Assembly: GCF_001696615.3 (NCBI RefSeq)
Contig: NZ_CP032279.1
Coordinates: 558,001 to 622,000 of the forward strand
Direction: 5' to 3'
Length of the DNA stretch: 64,000 bases
DNA from: Acinetobacter sp. WCHAc010034
Lineage (GTDB): Bacteria > Pseudomonadota > Gammaproteobacteria > Pseudomonadales > Moraxellaceae
The position numbers and the translations under genes were made by a program. The notes beneath the pieces were generated by a model. It had not been told where the DNA came from and did not search any database. It saw only the letters and a program-made list of their open reading frames with translations. This document shows, one piece after another, positions 6,453-15,084 of this stretch (the stretch's first letter is position 1; each line of letters opens with the position of its first letter).

Positions 6453-6881
6453 ATGAATAAAACTCTCACTCCAATCAATAGCCTCAAGCTAACACTTGGT
6501 GCAGCTGTTGTAACAATCGGCGCTTTAGCCTTCGCCTACAACCCGGATATTGGCGGCACTGCGCCAGCCGAAAACAAGACAGTTCCCGCTTACACAGCTG
6601 TTGCGGCCATGGCCCTGAGTTCTGCCAGCACCGGCACCGCGGTGATCCGCCTGGACGGCTTCACTCTCGACGTCAGCTTTGAGTTTGAAAAATTTGAAGA
6701 CAGCTACGGCGTACCCGGCAGCGAATTCACAACTGCGGAAATCACCCGCCTGAATGTAGACAAGGTCCTCGATGACGCTGGCTATCCGGTCCGGGATTTC
6801 ACTGACTTTACTGACCACCGCAATATCAATGCCATGCTGGTCGAGCACATGCTTAAAAACCGCATGCTGGAGGCTGTGTAA
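6453..6881 (+). CDS. Prophage early protein with N-terminal hydrophobic segment, unknown
   Basis: A 142-aa product; the ATG at 6453 has GAGATAA upstream, whereas a longer frame would begin inside the leader hairpin. Residues 10-30 (LKLTLGAAVVTIGALAFAY) form a hydrophobic segment, possibly a signal anchor. The rest is soluble and acidic (FTLDVSFEFEKFEDSYGVPG). First gene of the rightward early operon, overlapping the next start by 1 nt (TAATG). No family recognised. Confidence 0.65.
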   Translation: MNKTLTPINSLKLTLGAAVVTIGALAFAYNPDIGGTAPAENKTVPAYTAVAAMALSSASTGTAVIRLDGFTLDVSFEFEKFEDSYGVPGSEFTTAEITRLNVDKVLDDAGYPVRDFTDFTDHRNINAMLVEHMLKNRMLEAV

Positions 6882-7465
6882 TGAAAACCAATTTTACAAA
6901 ACCATTCCGTGAAGACCTCGGCCTGGATAACGCCGGTTTCCACCGCATCCGCATGGGAAACACTGTTTACTGCGTGAAAGACAATGTGATTTACACGCTG
7001 AACGCCGCCGGCGAACTAAGCCGCGTGGATGAATCCACACTGGCAGCCAAGTCTTGGATCCGCCGCAATGTGAATGAAGTGCTTGGGCTGAAGAAATACA
7101 GCGCCCGCTTCGTCTGCAAGGCCCATAACGGCTATGTCGTTGATGTAAACGGTACTGAATACATTATTGGCGTTTCTGCAGAGTTCACCAAAGGCTTTGA
7201 CCGCAATGTGTTTGACCGGGCCGCGCCAAGCTTCTTTTGGCAATGCGTACTGGAGATTAAGAATTACATGCAGCAGCGCGCGCCGGCAGAAGTCGTGAAT
7301 GCGCTGGCCTTCCAGACTGCAGTTAAAGCCGCTTTGAATCCGCAGCGGGCTATTGACCGGGCAAAGAAAAAACACAGCATGAACCGCTGGCACTCGCGCC
7401 ATGAATGCGAGCAGTACAAGATCAAGCGCCACAATACTGATGCCTTCGGCACTACGTTCAAGTAA
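6881..7465 (+). CDS. Hypothetical prophage early protein, 194 aa
   Basis: A soluble basic protein without recognised domains. The N-terminal half is beta-rich (NTVYCVKDNVIYTLNAAGEL, then GYVVDVNGTEYIIGVSAEF), and the C-terminus is strongly basic with several His residues (DRAKKKHSMNRWHSRHECEQ), which could bind nucleic acid or metal. It lies directly before the Sak4-like gene, so a part in recombination or in taking over host functions is possible but unproven. Confidence 0.65.
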   Translation: MKTNFTKPFREDLGLDNAGFHRIRMGNTVYCVKDNVIYTLNAAGELSRVDESTLAAKSWIRRNVNEVLGLKKYSARFVCKAHNGYVVDVNGTEYIIGVSAEFTKGFDRNVFDRAAPSFFWQCVLEIKNYMQQRAPAEVVNALAFQTAVKAALNPQRAIDRAKKKHSMNRWHSRHECEQYKIKRHNTDAFGTTFK

Positions 7466-7476
7466 GGGGAAATGAC

Positions 7477-8604
7477 ATGGCTCTTGCAATTATTCCAGCT
7501 GACCAGGCGTTAAATGTCAGCGCAATCATCACCTATATTTACGCAGATCCAGGCTTAGGCAAAACCTCACTGGGGTTTACCGCTGACAAGGCTATTTCTT
7601 TTGACTTTGACCGCGGCGCGCACCGCACCGGTGAACTCCGCCGCGGGGCTGTTGTGCCTGTTCAGCAATGGGCTGACATTGAAAATATTAAAGAGCAGGA
7701 TCTGGCGCCTTTCAATACGGTAGTCATCGATACCGTTGGCGCAATGCTCGAATCCATTAAAACCCATTTGCTCAAGACAGCGAATAACCGCCAGCAGGAC
7801 GGAGCCTTAAAACTCAAAGCTCAAGGCTTGGCCAACATGAAATTCAAGCAGTACATCAATACCCTGCTGAGCTTCGGCAAAGATGTAGTTTTTATTGCCC
7901 ACGCTTCTGAAGATCAGAACGGCGACCAGGTCATTTACCGGCCCGAGCTGGGCGGCAAAAACAGGAATGAGCTGTACCGCATCGCCGACATGATGGGATA
8001 TATGACAACCGTCACCACCGGCGAAGGCAAGAATGCCCGCGTCATCAACTTCAAGCCATCCCCTGTGCACCATGCCAAAAACTCAGGCGCTCTGGGCGGT
8101 GAAACAGGCGAGGTCTGGGTGCCGGACTTAAAAACCAATCCAACCTTTCTGGCGGATCTGATTTCAGATGCCAAGGCCCACATCAACACATTGACTCCTG
8201 CTCAGCTTGCATCTGCCAAGGCGCTTGAAGACCTTGAAAACTGGAAGCAAAGCTGCGAAGAGGCCATGCATGCCGGCGATCTGAATCAGCTGACTGAAAC
8301 CCTGAAGCTGGACAAAGAGCATATGTATTACCAGAACATGCGCCAAGCCATGCTGGCGCGCGCTAAGGCTGTGAGCTGCACCTTTGATAAAGAGCGCGAC
8401 ACATGGATCAGCCCGCCTGAGTTTAATGGCATCAATGACGCCCAGCGCGATGACCTGCAGGCATTTATGGATCAGTGCGGTTTAGATGCTAAGGCGGCAT
8501 GCGAGCATTTAGGCATTGATTCACTGATGCAAATCGATTCCAGTCAAATCCAGGCAGTAAAACACGATCTTGAACAATTAGCGAAAGCGGGAGCAACAGC
8601 ATGA
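7477..8604 (+). CDS. Sak4-like phage recombination ATPase (AAA_24)
   Basis: A 375-aa protein with a RecA-like nucleotide-binding domain in the first 200 residues: Walker A ADPGLGKTS at 23-31 and Walker B TVVIDT at 81-86. This is the arrangement of Sak4-type single-strand annealing ATPases (AAA_24), which help phages recombine their DNA. The C-terminal third (about 230-375) is helical and less conserved. It occupies the position of the red genes in lambda and overlaps the next gene by 4 nt. The ATG at 7477 has AAGGGGAAA before it. The family assignment is good; the biochemical role is taken from the family. Confidence 0.82.
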   Translation: MALAIIPADQALNVSAIITYIYADPGLGKTSLGFTADKAISFDFDRGAHRTGELRRGAVVPVQQWADIENIKEQDLAPFNTVVIDTVGAMLESIKTHLLKTANNRQQDGALKLKAQGLANMKFKQYINTLLSFGKDVVFIAHASEDQNGDQVIYRPELGGKNRNELYRIADMMGYMTTVTTGEGKNARVINFKPSPVHHAKNSGALGGETGEVWVPDLKTNPTFLADLISDAKAHINTLTPAQLASAKALEDLENWKQSCEEAMHAGDLNQLTETLKLDKEHMYYQNMRQAMLARAKAVSCTFDKERDTWISPPEFNGINDAQRDDLQAFMDQCGLDAKAACEHLGIDSLMQIDSSQIQAVKHDLEQLAKAGATA

Positions 8605-9491
8605 AAATTTTAACCGGCAATGAAGCCTTTGCAGCAATGGCTGCTGGCCAGAAAATCGAATGCCGCCACGCTGAATCAAATCTTGATTTTGATGACATCC
8701 GTGACTTCCCTGCTACTGTGTTTATTGATACGGCGTATGAGTTCCGCATTGCCGTTATCTATATGACAATCGGAAAAATGTCTTTGCCGGAGGCCATCAA
8801 AGAGGCCCCGGCCAAAGGCACCCAATGCTTTGTTCCATCGGTTCTCACCGAGAAGCTGAGCAAGTCCTTCAAATGGAAAAACTCTGACGCTGATTTAGCC
8901 TTTATGCAGCGCGGTCTGGTTCATCTGTATGAGCAAAACGCAGTGAGGCATGCTGCCGCATTGATTGCGGTCGGCGGCGGCGCAGTGCCGGCAGGAAATG
9001 ACACTGAAGCAGCCGGGCTGGCTAAGGCTGATGATTCATTGCCCTGGGAAGATCCGGCAGAGGCAGAAAAGCCTCAGGCTGTGCCTGCCGGCCAAGAAAA
9101 TACGGCGCCAGCAGAAGCTGAACAGCAAATCGAAGATATCAAGCAGAAAGCAGTCCTGGATGATCTTCTCGAACGCGCAGCTACTGCCAAAACACCTGCG
9201 GAAGCAACGGCCCTCACCGGCTATACAAAGTCATGGACCGAAGAGCAGCGCAAGCCACTGGTTGAGGCAATTCACAAGCGCCTGAATGAGCTGAATCCGC
9301 CGGAAGCAGCCGAGATAAAACAGCCGCCGTCACTTCTGGTCCAAATTCAAAATGCAGCCGATCTGACCGAACTGGACTGTCTGGAAATTGAGACTGCCGG
9401 CCGGCACCCGGACATTCAGCCAAAATTGATGGCAGCCGTAAAACGGCGCCGCGCCGAGCTGGAGAGTCAGGCTGGTGAGGAGGCTTCATGA
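8601..9491 (+). CDS. Prophage early protein with tandem helical repeats, 296 aa
   Basis: The first 125 residues form a compact domain (KILTGNEAFAAMAAGQKIEC onward). An Ala/Glu/Pro-rich linker (about 130-180) contains DDSLPWEDP, reminiscent of the acidic tips of SSB proteins. Two related helical repeats follow (about 190-233 and 245-290), each ending in a basic helix such as HKRLNEL and KRRRAEL. It is translationally coupled to the Sak4-like gene, so it may be a recombination partner. No named family recognised. Confidence 0.65.
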   Translation: MKILTGNEAFAAMAAGQKIECRHAESNLDFDDIRDFPATVFIDTAYEFRIAVIYMTIGKMSLPEAIKEAPAKGTQCFVPSVLTEKLSKSFKWKNSDADLAFMQRGLVHLYEQNAVRHAAALIAVGGGAVPAGNDTEAAGLAKADDSLPWEDPAEAEKPQAVPAGQENTAPAEAEQQIEDIKQKAVLDDLLERAATAKTPAEATALTGYTKSWTEEQRKPLVEAIHKRLNELNPPEAAEIKQPPSLLVQIQNAADLTELDCLEIETAGRHPDIQPKLMAAVKRRRAELESQAGEEAS

Positions 9492-9631
9492 AATTCAAAT
9501 ATTCAACCATCACCCGGACACTGATAGTGTTCGGGGCAAAAATGGACCACATCTTCAATAACGTCAGTGTCGGTGAAATTGAAGAGCTCGTAATGAATGC
9601 GAAATTAAAAGAAGCTGTCTGGAGAGGATGA
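9488..9631 (+). CDS. Small prophage protein, 47 aa
   Basis: ATG at 9488 overlaps the previous stop (ATGA) and the TGA at 9629-9631 overlaps the next start. The product begins MKFKYSTITRTLIVFGAKMD and ends in LKEAVWRG. Tight packing in the operon supports it. Function unknown. Confidence 0.55.
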   Translation: MKFKYSTITRTLIVFGAKMDHIFNNVSVGEIEELVMNAKLKEAVWRG

Positions 9632-9948
9632 TGGATATTGAATTGGAGAGAAAGGCTTTTGAGGCTTGGCATGAATCGAAATACGGCGAGCATGTTACTT
9701 GGGCAAATGGCGCCCCAGTTAGCCACATTCATGATGACCGCTGGCAGGGATGGCGGGCAGCCATTGCTCAGGCAACGCAGGAAGGTTTTGTTTTGGTGCC
9801 AATTGAATCGCTGAAAGTGGCTTTATTTTGGATGAATGAAGATATCGATCCTTGGCAGATGGGTAGTAATAGCTTTGCCGATTTATTTGAACATAAGCCA
9901 ATTCTAGAAAAAGCTTTGGTTGAAGCACAGGAGCAAGACCATGATTGA
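9631..9948 (+). CDS. Hypothetical phage protein, 105 aa
   Basis: The product (KAFEAWHESKYG, then RWQGWRAAIAQA) resembles a group of small proteins common in phage early regions, with conserved F-x-x-W and W-x-x-W pairs. Two ATGs lie in tandem (9628 and 9631); the second has GGAG at 6 nt and is preferred. Its end overlaps the next gene. No function is known to me. Confidence 0.65.
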   Translation: MDIELERKAFEAWHESKYGEHVTWANGAPVSHIHDDRWQGWRAAIAQATQEGFVLVPIESLKVALFWMNEDIDPWQMGSNSFADLFEHKPILEKALVEAQEQDHD

Positions 9949-10186
9949 GAAAATTGAAAATCCGTTAAATCTCGGTCTTGACCAAGTTGATGTTTTACTT
10001 GCAGAGCTTCAAAAGACCTCTGATGAATATAGTGATGATCTAGGCATCTTCTCACTTGATGAATCTGGCGTTTCCATTGAAATTAAAACCAAATCTAGTG
10101 AATACAGCTATAGCCTTGAACAGTTAAAAAAACTGAAAGTTGAACTTGAAGATCCGTTGCTGCAAAGTTTGAGGGAGGTTCCTTGA
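9941..10186 (+). CDS. Small acidic prophage protein, 81 aa
   Basis: ATG at 9941 with GGAG 7 nt before it; a longer frame starting at 9920 would overlap the upstream gene further and lacks a site. The product is acidic with regular alternation of charged and hydrophobic residues (LDQVDVLLAELQKTSDEYSD). No recognised domain. It overlaps both neighbours by a few bases, as throughout this operon. Confidence 0.6.
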   Translation: MIEKIENPLNLGLDQVDVLLAELQKTSDEYSDDLGIFSLDESGVSIEIKTKSSEYSYSLEQLKKLKVELEDPLLQSLREVP

Positions 10187-10473
10187 TGGCAATTGGAACA
10201 TATCAGATTACCGTAGTCGGTGATGCTCCTGAGGTTTTTGTGGGATCATCACTCGGCGGCGCAAGAATCATTTCAATTGAGGATATTAGCCCGAAATTGA
10301 TTTCCGCTGCCGAATTGGCTAAACAATATGGCATCAGTGTAGATGCTGTGCGTGATCGATGCTCTGAGATAAATAGAGGCACAAGCGGTAAGTGCCTGTA
10401 CGACCCAGAACAAGCAAATATCATATTAACGCTAAAACCGGTGGTTAAGCGCGGCCGGGCGAGAAAGAACTAA
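10186..10473 (+). CDS. Candidate excisionase / HTH protein
   Basis: A 95-aa protein whose second half (ISAAELAKQYGISVDAVRDR) is a helix-turn-helix of the MerR/excisionase kind, and whose C-terminus is basic (KRGRARKN). GGAGG at 10174-10178 supports the ATG at 10186. It is the last gene of the rightward early operon and lies close to int, the usual place of xis. It would bend DNA at the attachment site and favour excision. The assignment rests on HTH plus position. Confidence 0.6.
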   Translation: MAIGTYQITVVGDAPEVFVGSSLGGARIISIEDISPKLISAAELAKQYGISVDAVRDRCSEINRGTSGKCLYDPEQANIILTLKPVVKRGRARKN

Positions 10474-10484
10474 TGACCAAGAAA

Positions 10485-10503
10485 AAAGGGCTTTACGCCC
10501 TTT
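10485..10503. terminator. Bidirectional terminator between early operon and secreted-protein gene
   Basis: AAAGGGC (10485-10491) pairs with GCCCTTT (10497-10503). On the minus strand the stem is followed by TTTTTTC, a strong terminator for the convergent gene at 10507; in the plus direction the T tract is weaker. Confidence 0.75.
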
Positions 10504-10506
10504 CCG

Positions 10507-10788
10507 TCATTTCATTTCGTACTTTACAAATCTATTCCATTCATCAATAGCGTCCGAAGCAGCTTGTTGATGATTTCTAATTTCTTTATTTTGCTTTTCC
10601 ACAAAGTCAGCTATACAGCGCTGGTAACTTTCGACATCATTCAAATACCGCTTCAATTCCCACTCACTACTAAACTTATAAGGCTTATATGGTTTAGAGC
10701 AATAAGAAGACGGCACAATAATGTCAGCATGCGTAGAATTCATAAATAATAAAACACAAGCTAAAATTGTTAATTTATTAAGCTTCAT
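10507..10788 (-). CDS. Secreted small protein next to int (probable moron)
   Basis: A 93-aa product with a typical signal peptide (MKLNKLTILACVLLFMNSTHA, cut predicted after about residue 22). The mature part is helical, with two Cys that could form a disulphide (SYCSKPYK and YQRCIADF). It lies between the early operon and int in opposite orientation to the operon, with its own terminator, as expected of a lysogen-expressed extra gene. No family recognised. Confidence 0.65.
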   Translation of the reverse strand: MKLNKLTILACVLLFMNSTHADIIVPSSYCSKPYKPYKFSSEWELKRYLNDVESYQRCIADFVEKQNKEIRNHQQAASDAIDEWNRFVKYEMK

Positions 10789-10833
10789 TATTTCCCCTCA
10801 AAATAATATTTATAATGAATTATTAGGACTTTT

Positions 10834-11844
10834 TTACGCATCAAGCATATCAGCAATATCCTCTACGTCAGGATTATAATAAGTATTAACGAGAACCTTA
10901 ATATTTTTATGCCCTGTCACTTTCGCCAATATTTCTACTGGTAATTTTTGATTATTCACAAACCGAGTAATCGCTTCATGGCGTGTATCATGAAAATGAA
11001 TATCCTCTAATCCAACTTTGGCTTTACGCCGTTCCCACATCAATCTGAAAGCGTTTTCACTTTGCGGGATTAGTTTATCTTTGTCATGTTTTATTAGATC
11101 CAGCAGGGCTAAAGCCTTTTTAGTCAGCGGAACATTGCGAGCATCGCCGTTCTTGGTTTTAGGTAAATGCACATGACGATCATAAATCTCCGATACCTTA
11201 ATGCCAAGAATTTCGCCACGGCGCATTGCTGTTTCTAGTGCGAATAAAAATGCCCATGCAACATAGTGTTCTGGCAATGTCGGCACCTGCCCCTGCTGAT
11301 AACCCAAGCCTTCTAAAATAAGATCAATTTCGCCATCACGAATACGGCGATTACGAGCCTTGGGTTTAGTTGGCTTTTTTACATTTACCCATGGGTTGCT
11401 TTCCAGCAAAAATAGTTCTTTTACGGCGTATGAAAAGACAGAACTATATAGCGCCATTTCGCGAAGCAGGGTATTTGCACCAACCTGCTTTGCTCTATTA
11501 TTTCGCCAGGCTGTTAAGTGTTTTGAAGTAATGTCATGAATCGACATATCTACCAGTGCACCAAATTTCTCATCAAAAGGAGCTATTTGCTCTTTTACAT
11601 ATTTTGAGCCGCGCAGCTTTTTGCCATGCTCTTCGTAATATTTATAAAATAGCGTTTTAAATGGGTAGGGCGGTTTCGCCCCCATATCTTCTTCCAGCTT
11701 ATTTGCCTTAGCCTCAAGAACTTTTTGAGCAGCCCATTGTTCGCATTCTTTTGCTGTATCTCTTGTAGCGCTATAGGTCTTGCCATCAATCATAATCTTG
11801 ACTCGATAACTAGAACCGCGCTTAACAGGTTTAGGTAATTTCAT
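10834..11844 (-). CDS. int: Phage integrase, tyrosine recombinase
   Basis: A 336-aa site-specific recombinase. It has an N-terminal arm-type DNA-binding region, a core-binding domain (about 60-150) and a catalytic domain from about 165. The catalytic residues are all visible: Arg208 in ETAMRRGE, Lys near 231 in LPKTKNGD, His285-x-x-Arg288 in HFHDTRHE, His312 in TGHKNI, and Tyr322/323 in NTYYNPD. It should insert the phage at the neighbouring tRNA-Val gene. The ATG at 11844 lies inside one of three short direct repeats, which may allow autoregulation. Confidence 0.95.
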   Translation of the reverse strand: MKLPKPVKRGSSYRVKIMIDGKTYSATRDTAKECEQWAAQKVLEAKANKLEEDMGAKPPYPFKTLFYKYYEEHGKKLRGSKYVKEQIAPFDEKFGALVDMSIHDITSKHLTAWRNNRAKQVGANTLLREMALYSSVFSYAVKELFLLESNPWVNVKKPTKPKARNRRIRDGEIDLILEGLGYQQGQVPTLPEHYVAWAFLFALETAMRRGEILGIKVSEIYDRHVHLPKTKNGDARNVPLTKKALALLDLIKHDKDKLIPQSENAFRLMWERRKAKVGLEDIHFHDTRHEAITRFVNNQKLPVEILAKVTGHKNIKVLVNTYYNPDVEDIADMLDA

Positions 11845-11882
11845 GGTCTAAACTCAAAATTCTTGGTCTAATCTTGGTCTAA
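11844..11882. repeat. Three direct repeats at the int start (possible arm-type Int or Xis sites)
   Basis: TGGTCTAA occurs at 11844-11851, 11864-11871 and 11875-11882, the first overlapping the int start codon. Spacings are 20 and 11 bp. Located between int and the probable attachment core, they are candidates for arm-type sites. Confidence 0.5.
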
Positions 11883-11961
11883 ATTTATCGGCATTAACGG
11901 CAAAAAATACAGATTCTGCGGATAGCGCGGATAACTCAAACTTAATTAGAAGGCAATAAAA

Positions 11962-11997
11962 AAGGGCTTTAAGCTACTGTTTTCGCTTAAAACCCTT
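11962..11997 (-). terminator. Terminator downstream of tRNA-Val
   Basis: On the minus strand a stem of AAGGG...TTAAGC with GCTTAA...CCCTT is followed by TTTTTATT. It would end the tRNA-Val transcript before int. A two-base internal mismatch interrupts the stem. Confidence 0.65.
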
Positions 11998-12018
11998 ATA
12001 GCATACTGCTTTGAATCT

Positions 12019-12095
12019 TGGTAGGTATATCCAGACTCGAACTGGAGACCTCTACGATGTCAACGTAGCGCTCTAACCAACTGAGCTATACACCT
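12019..12095 (-). tRNA. tRNA-Val (anticodon GAC), probable prophage attachment site
   Basis: Reading the minus strand: acceptor AGGTGTA with TATACCT (one G-U pair), D-arm GCTCAGTTGGTTAGAGC, anticodon stem CTACG/CGTAG enclosing TTGACAT with anticodon GAC, T-arm TCCAG-TTCGAGT-CTGGA, and an encoded ACCA end. All four arms close, and the length with CCA is 77 nt. The integrase gene lies on the 3' side, so the 3' end of this tRNA is the likely att core, left intact in the lysogen. Confidence 0.93.
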
Positions 12096-12145
12096 AGAAT
12101 GGAAAGCATCATATGCATTTTTTTTTGCTCAGACAAGAGGTTTCA

Positions 12146-14146
12146 TCACTTTTTTAACGCATATGCGCAAGTTTTAAACAAATCCTTAATTTCACGCATA
12201 TTTCTCTCAGATTGGCCCTTGGGCGCATAGGCATACTGCGCATGCAGCCGAACCAGCTGCTGGAAATAAAGCTGATCATCCGGCGCAGCCTGCAAAGACA
12301 GGCGCTGCAGCCAAGCCGAAACCGTTTCCGCAGGCTGTTTCTGCAATTGCGGAGCCAATTGCTTATTAAACCGCTCAAGGCTGCGCTGCAGCTCAGAAAC
12401 CTGCCGCAAGCGCAGCCAGTACATCCAGCCTAAATACAGCAGCAATAGCGCAATAATACCGCCGGCTAATGCCAGCGCGCCTGAATAAACAGAATTCAAG
12501 CCAATCTTCTGGAACCAGCTGCGCTGCGATTCAGCATTATAGCCGACCACTTTGCTTTGCCACTGATAGCTGGCGTAATCATTCCAAATACGCATTTTGG
12601 TCAGCAAGGCATACTGGCGGTAAGACCATTCAGACTGGTTTCCGCCAAATACGCTCCGCTCATCTTCCATATAGTTCTGCATGCCGCCATCAATCCGGTG
12701 CGGCGCCACAATTGCCGTAGGGTCATAGCGCTGCCACCGCCCATTCAGCCACACCTCCGTCCAGGCATGCGCATCCAGCTGGCGCACTTCCCAGCTTCTG
12801 CCGTCTGGAGCCGACTGGCCGCCTTGATAGCCGGTCACTATTCTGGCCGGAATGCCAGCATAGCGCATCAGCATGGCAAAGCTGGAGGCGTAATGCTCAC
12901 AAAAGCCCTGACGCGTGCCGAACAAGAACTCATCAATGCGGTTCTGTCCCAAAGTTCCCGGACTTAAAGTATAGGCAAAGCCGTTCTTCCGATACCATTC
13001 AAGCACCTTCTGAATATACAGCCGTGGATTTCCCCCGCTCTGCTGCAGCAGCTGTTGCGCCAGCTGCTGCGACTTCAAGTCGCGGCCTTTAATGACTTGC
13101 GTATTCAGCAGCGCCAGCCGCTGCAGCTGCCGTTCATCTCTCATGCGCAGATCTGCAGGCCCAATCCACATCAGCGGGATCGGTTCATTTTTTACATTCT
13201 GCCTTTGCGGCGTAATGCGCCAATCCTGCCCAAGCTGATAGCGGCTTTCCAAGGGCACTGATTTTTCCAGCGCCATAATCCAGGTCACGCGCGGGTCGGC
13301 CGCCAAATACTGATACGCCAGCTGCTTATGGGCTTTCTGCACCACCTCATTCGGCTGAATCAGGCGCTGGTTGCTGAAACTGCTGGTCCAGCGCGCGCCA
13401 TCGTATTCATCCAGCACCAGCGCGCGCCAGTACAGTTCAGGCCGCGCAGGCAGCTGCTGCAAATCGCCGATAATCCGGAAAGCCAAGGCGCTGGACTGTG
13501 ACAATCGGGAAATATCGCCCGGCGACATGCTGTCGCTGATTCCCGTAACGGCTTTATTCTGCGGAACAGGAATGTGCCACAGCGGCGGCAGGCGCGGAAA
13601 AAATAAAAACAGCAGGATAAAAAACGGCAAGGCATGCAGCAGAAACCTGCCCACATGCGCCATATCTTGCTTTAGGGATGAAATATTGTCCTGCGCGCCC
13701 TGCTCAAATTCGCTGATTTGCAGCCGGTACAGGCCGGTAAAGCTGCTGAGCAGGCACAGCAAAACCGCGGCAGCCATGGCAAATGACTGGCTGAGCAGAA
13801 ACGAACTGGCGCTGACGAATAAGGCAAAATTGAACAGAATAATGACATCCCGCCGGCTTTTGCTTTCCAGCGCCTTGGCAAATAAAAAGGTCGATAAAAC
13901 CGCCACGCCGGCTTCAATACCTAAGAAGGTTTGATAGCTGAAGTAGATGCTGGCCAAGGCGGCAAGCGTCAGGGCAAAGGCCCAGACTTTTTTGACCGGC
14001 GGCTTATCCGCCCGCATGCTGTACAGCAGGCACAGCCAGATCAGCGCGAAAATCAGGATCAAAGGCAATGGCAGAAAAAGCATCTGCGCAGCCAGCAGAA
14101 GCAGCAGGCTCATCAAAATGGCGATATGCACGGAACGCGGAATCAT
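12146..14146 (-). CDS. tgpA: TgpA-like membrane transglutaminase (DUF3488/DUF4129)
   Basis: A 666-aa membrane protein. Several transmembrane helices lie in the first 190 residues (DUF3488), a periplasmic transglutaminase-like domain follows at about 350-480, one more helix near 560, and a cytoplasmic DUF4129-type tail closes it. The catalytic Cys is in RQGFCEHYASSF, the His in LDAHAWTEVW and the Asp in RYDPTAIV. It corresponds to Pseudomonas TgpA, an essential periplasmic transglutaminase-like protein. It is the last gene of a moxR-DUF58-tgpA operon, the conserved order of this set. The substrate is unknown. Confidence 0.88.
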   Translation of the reverse strand: MIPRSVHIAILMSLLLLLAAQMLFLPLPLILIFALIWLCLLYSMRADKPPVKKVWAFALTLAALASIYFSYQTFLGIEAGVAVLSTFLFAKALESKSRRDVIILFNFALFVSASSFLLSQSFAMAAAVLLCLLSSFTGLYRLQISEFEQGAQDNISSLKQDMAHVGRFLLHALPFFILLFLFFPRLPPLWHIPVPQNKAVTGISDSMSPGDISRLSQSSALAFRIIGDLQQLPARPELYWRALVLDEYDGARWTSSFSNQRLIQPNEVVQKAHKQLAYQYLAADPRVTWIMALEKSVPLESRYQLGQDWRITPQRQNVKNEPIPLMWIGPADLRMRDERQLQRLALLNTQVIKGRDLKSQQLAQQLLQQSGGNPRLYIQKVLEWYRKNGFAYTLSPGTLGQNRIDEFLFGTRQGFCEHYASSFAMLMRYAGIPARIVTGYQGGQSAPDGRSWEVRQLDAHAWTEVWLNGRWQRYDPTAIVAPHRIDGGMQNYMEDERSVFGGNQSEWSYRQYALLTKMRIWNDYASYQWQSKVVGYNAESQRSWFQKIGLNSVYSGALALAGGIIALLLLYLGWMYWLRLRQVSELQRSLERFNKQLAPQLQKQPAETVSAWLQRLSLQAAPDDQLYFQQLVRLHAQYAYAPKGQSERNMREIKDLFKTCAYALKK

Positions 14147-14152
14147 GGCGGC

Positions 14153-15058
14153 CTACGCCTGCGCCAAAAGCAGCTTAGCCTGCAGCAGCTGCTGCCCGCC
14201 AGCGCCGCTGGGCAATTGCGCATTCGGCAAATGCAGCGCATAGGCGCACTGCAGCTGTTCGCACTGCTCAGCCAGCCCCATCATCAGGCTGAGTTTTTCT
14301 TCATGCGATGCGCTGGGCATGCGCTCATAATAAATTTCAACATGATGCTGCTCCTGATGCTGTTCAAACACTTTGACATGCAGCCCCTGCCCCCGCGCAG
14401 CCTGCTTCCAGGACACCGCCTGCAGTGAATCGCCGGGCTTATAACCGCGCAGCTCCCTGAATTCATCTAAATCCTGCTCAAAGCTCTGCTGATGGTATTT
14501 ATTTTCCGCAGCTGCCATTTTCGCCTGCGGCGCAATCCAGCTGATCTGCTGCAAATACAGGTACGTCCATGCGCGCACCAAGCCAAATGGATAAACCGAA
14601 AAAATCTGGATATTCGGGTAATGAAACTGCCCGCGCTGCGCGGCTAAAAATGAAATGCGGCATGCCTGCTTCAGCTCAGCCATGCGCATTTTATGCAGCT
14701 GATCCCCGGCCTGAATCCAGAGATAGCGCGCCTGCTTCTGCGGCTGGCTGAAGTACAGATTCAAATGCACCGCTTCGCCGGCCTGCCCTACTTCTGCGCA
14801 GCTGACATCAATCTTCAAGCCATGCAGCTGCTTAAAGGTCAGGTAAAAGCTGATGCACAGCACCGCGCTGATTAGAAAGCAGAAGCCTAAAATCAGGTTA
14901 TTGGCATAATTCACGCCGGCAATAAAGGTGATCAGAATCAGCACCAGAAACAGATAGCCCTGCTGATAGATGAAAACCAGCACATCATTTTGCCTGAGCT
15001 GCTTTTCCTGAGTAAATTTAAACCGCTTCGCCAGCCAGTTTTGCCATGCAGATGCCAA
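14153..15058 (-). CDS. DUF58 domain protein
   Basis: A 301-aa protein with two transmembrane helices (about 30-75) and a DUF58 domain in the C-terminal half marked by RELRGYKPGDSLQAVSWKQA, the family's hallmark. The domain is VWA-like and is thought to act with MoxR ATPases. No ATG fits; the start is TTG at 15058, supported by a perfect AAGGAGG five bases before it. The gene lies between moxR and tgpA with small gaps, and the three probably work as one membrane-associated complex. Confidence 0.88.
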   Translation of the reverse strand: MASAWQNWLAKRFKFTQEKQLRQNDVLVFIYQQGYLFLVLILITFIAGVNYANNLILGFCFLISAVLCISFYLTFKQLHGLKIDVSCAEVGQAGEAVHLNLYFSQPQKQARYLWIQAGDQLHKMRMAELKQACRISFLAAQRGQFHYPNIQIFSVYPFGLVRAWTYLYLQQISWIAPQAKMAAAENKYHQQSFEQDLDEFRELRGYKPGDSLQAVSWKQAARGQGLHVKVFEQHQEQHHVEIYYERMPSASHEEKLSLMMGLAEQCEQLQCAYALHLPNAQLPSGAGGQQLLQAKLLLAQA

Positions 15059-15084
15059 TGCCGCCTCCTTAAATCCAGATTGCC

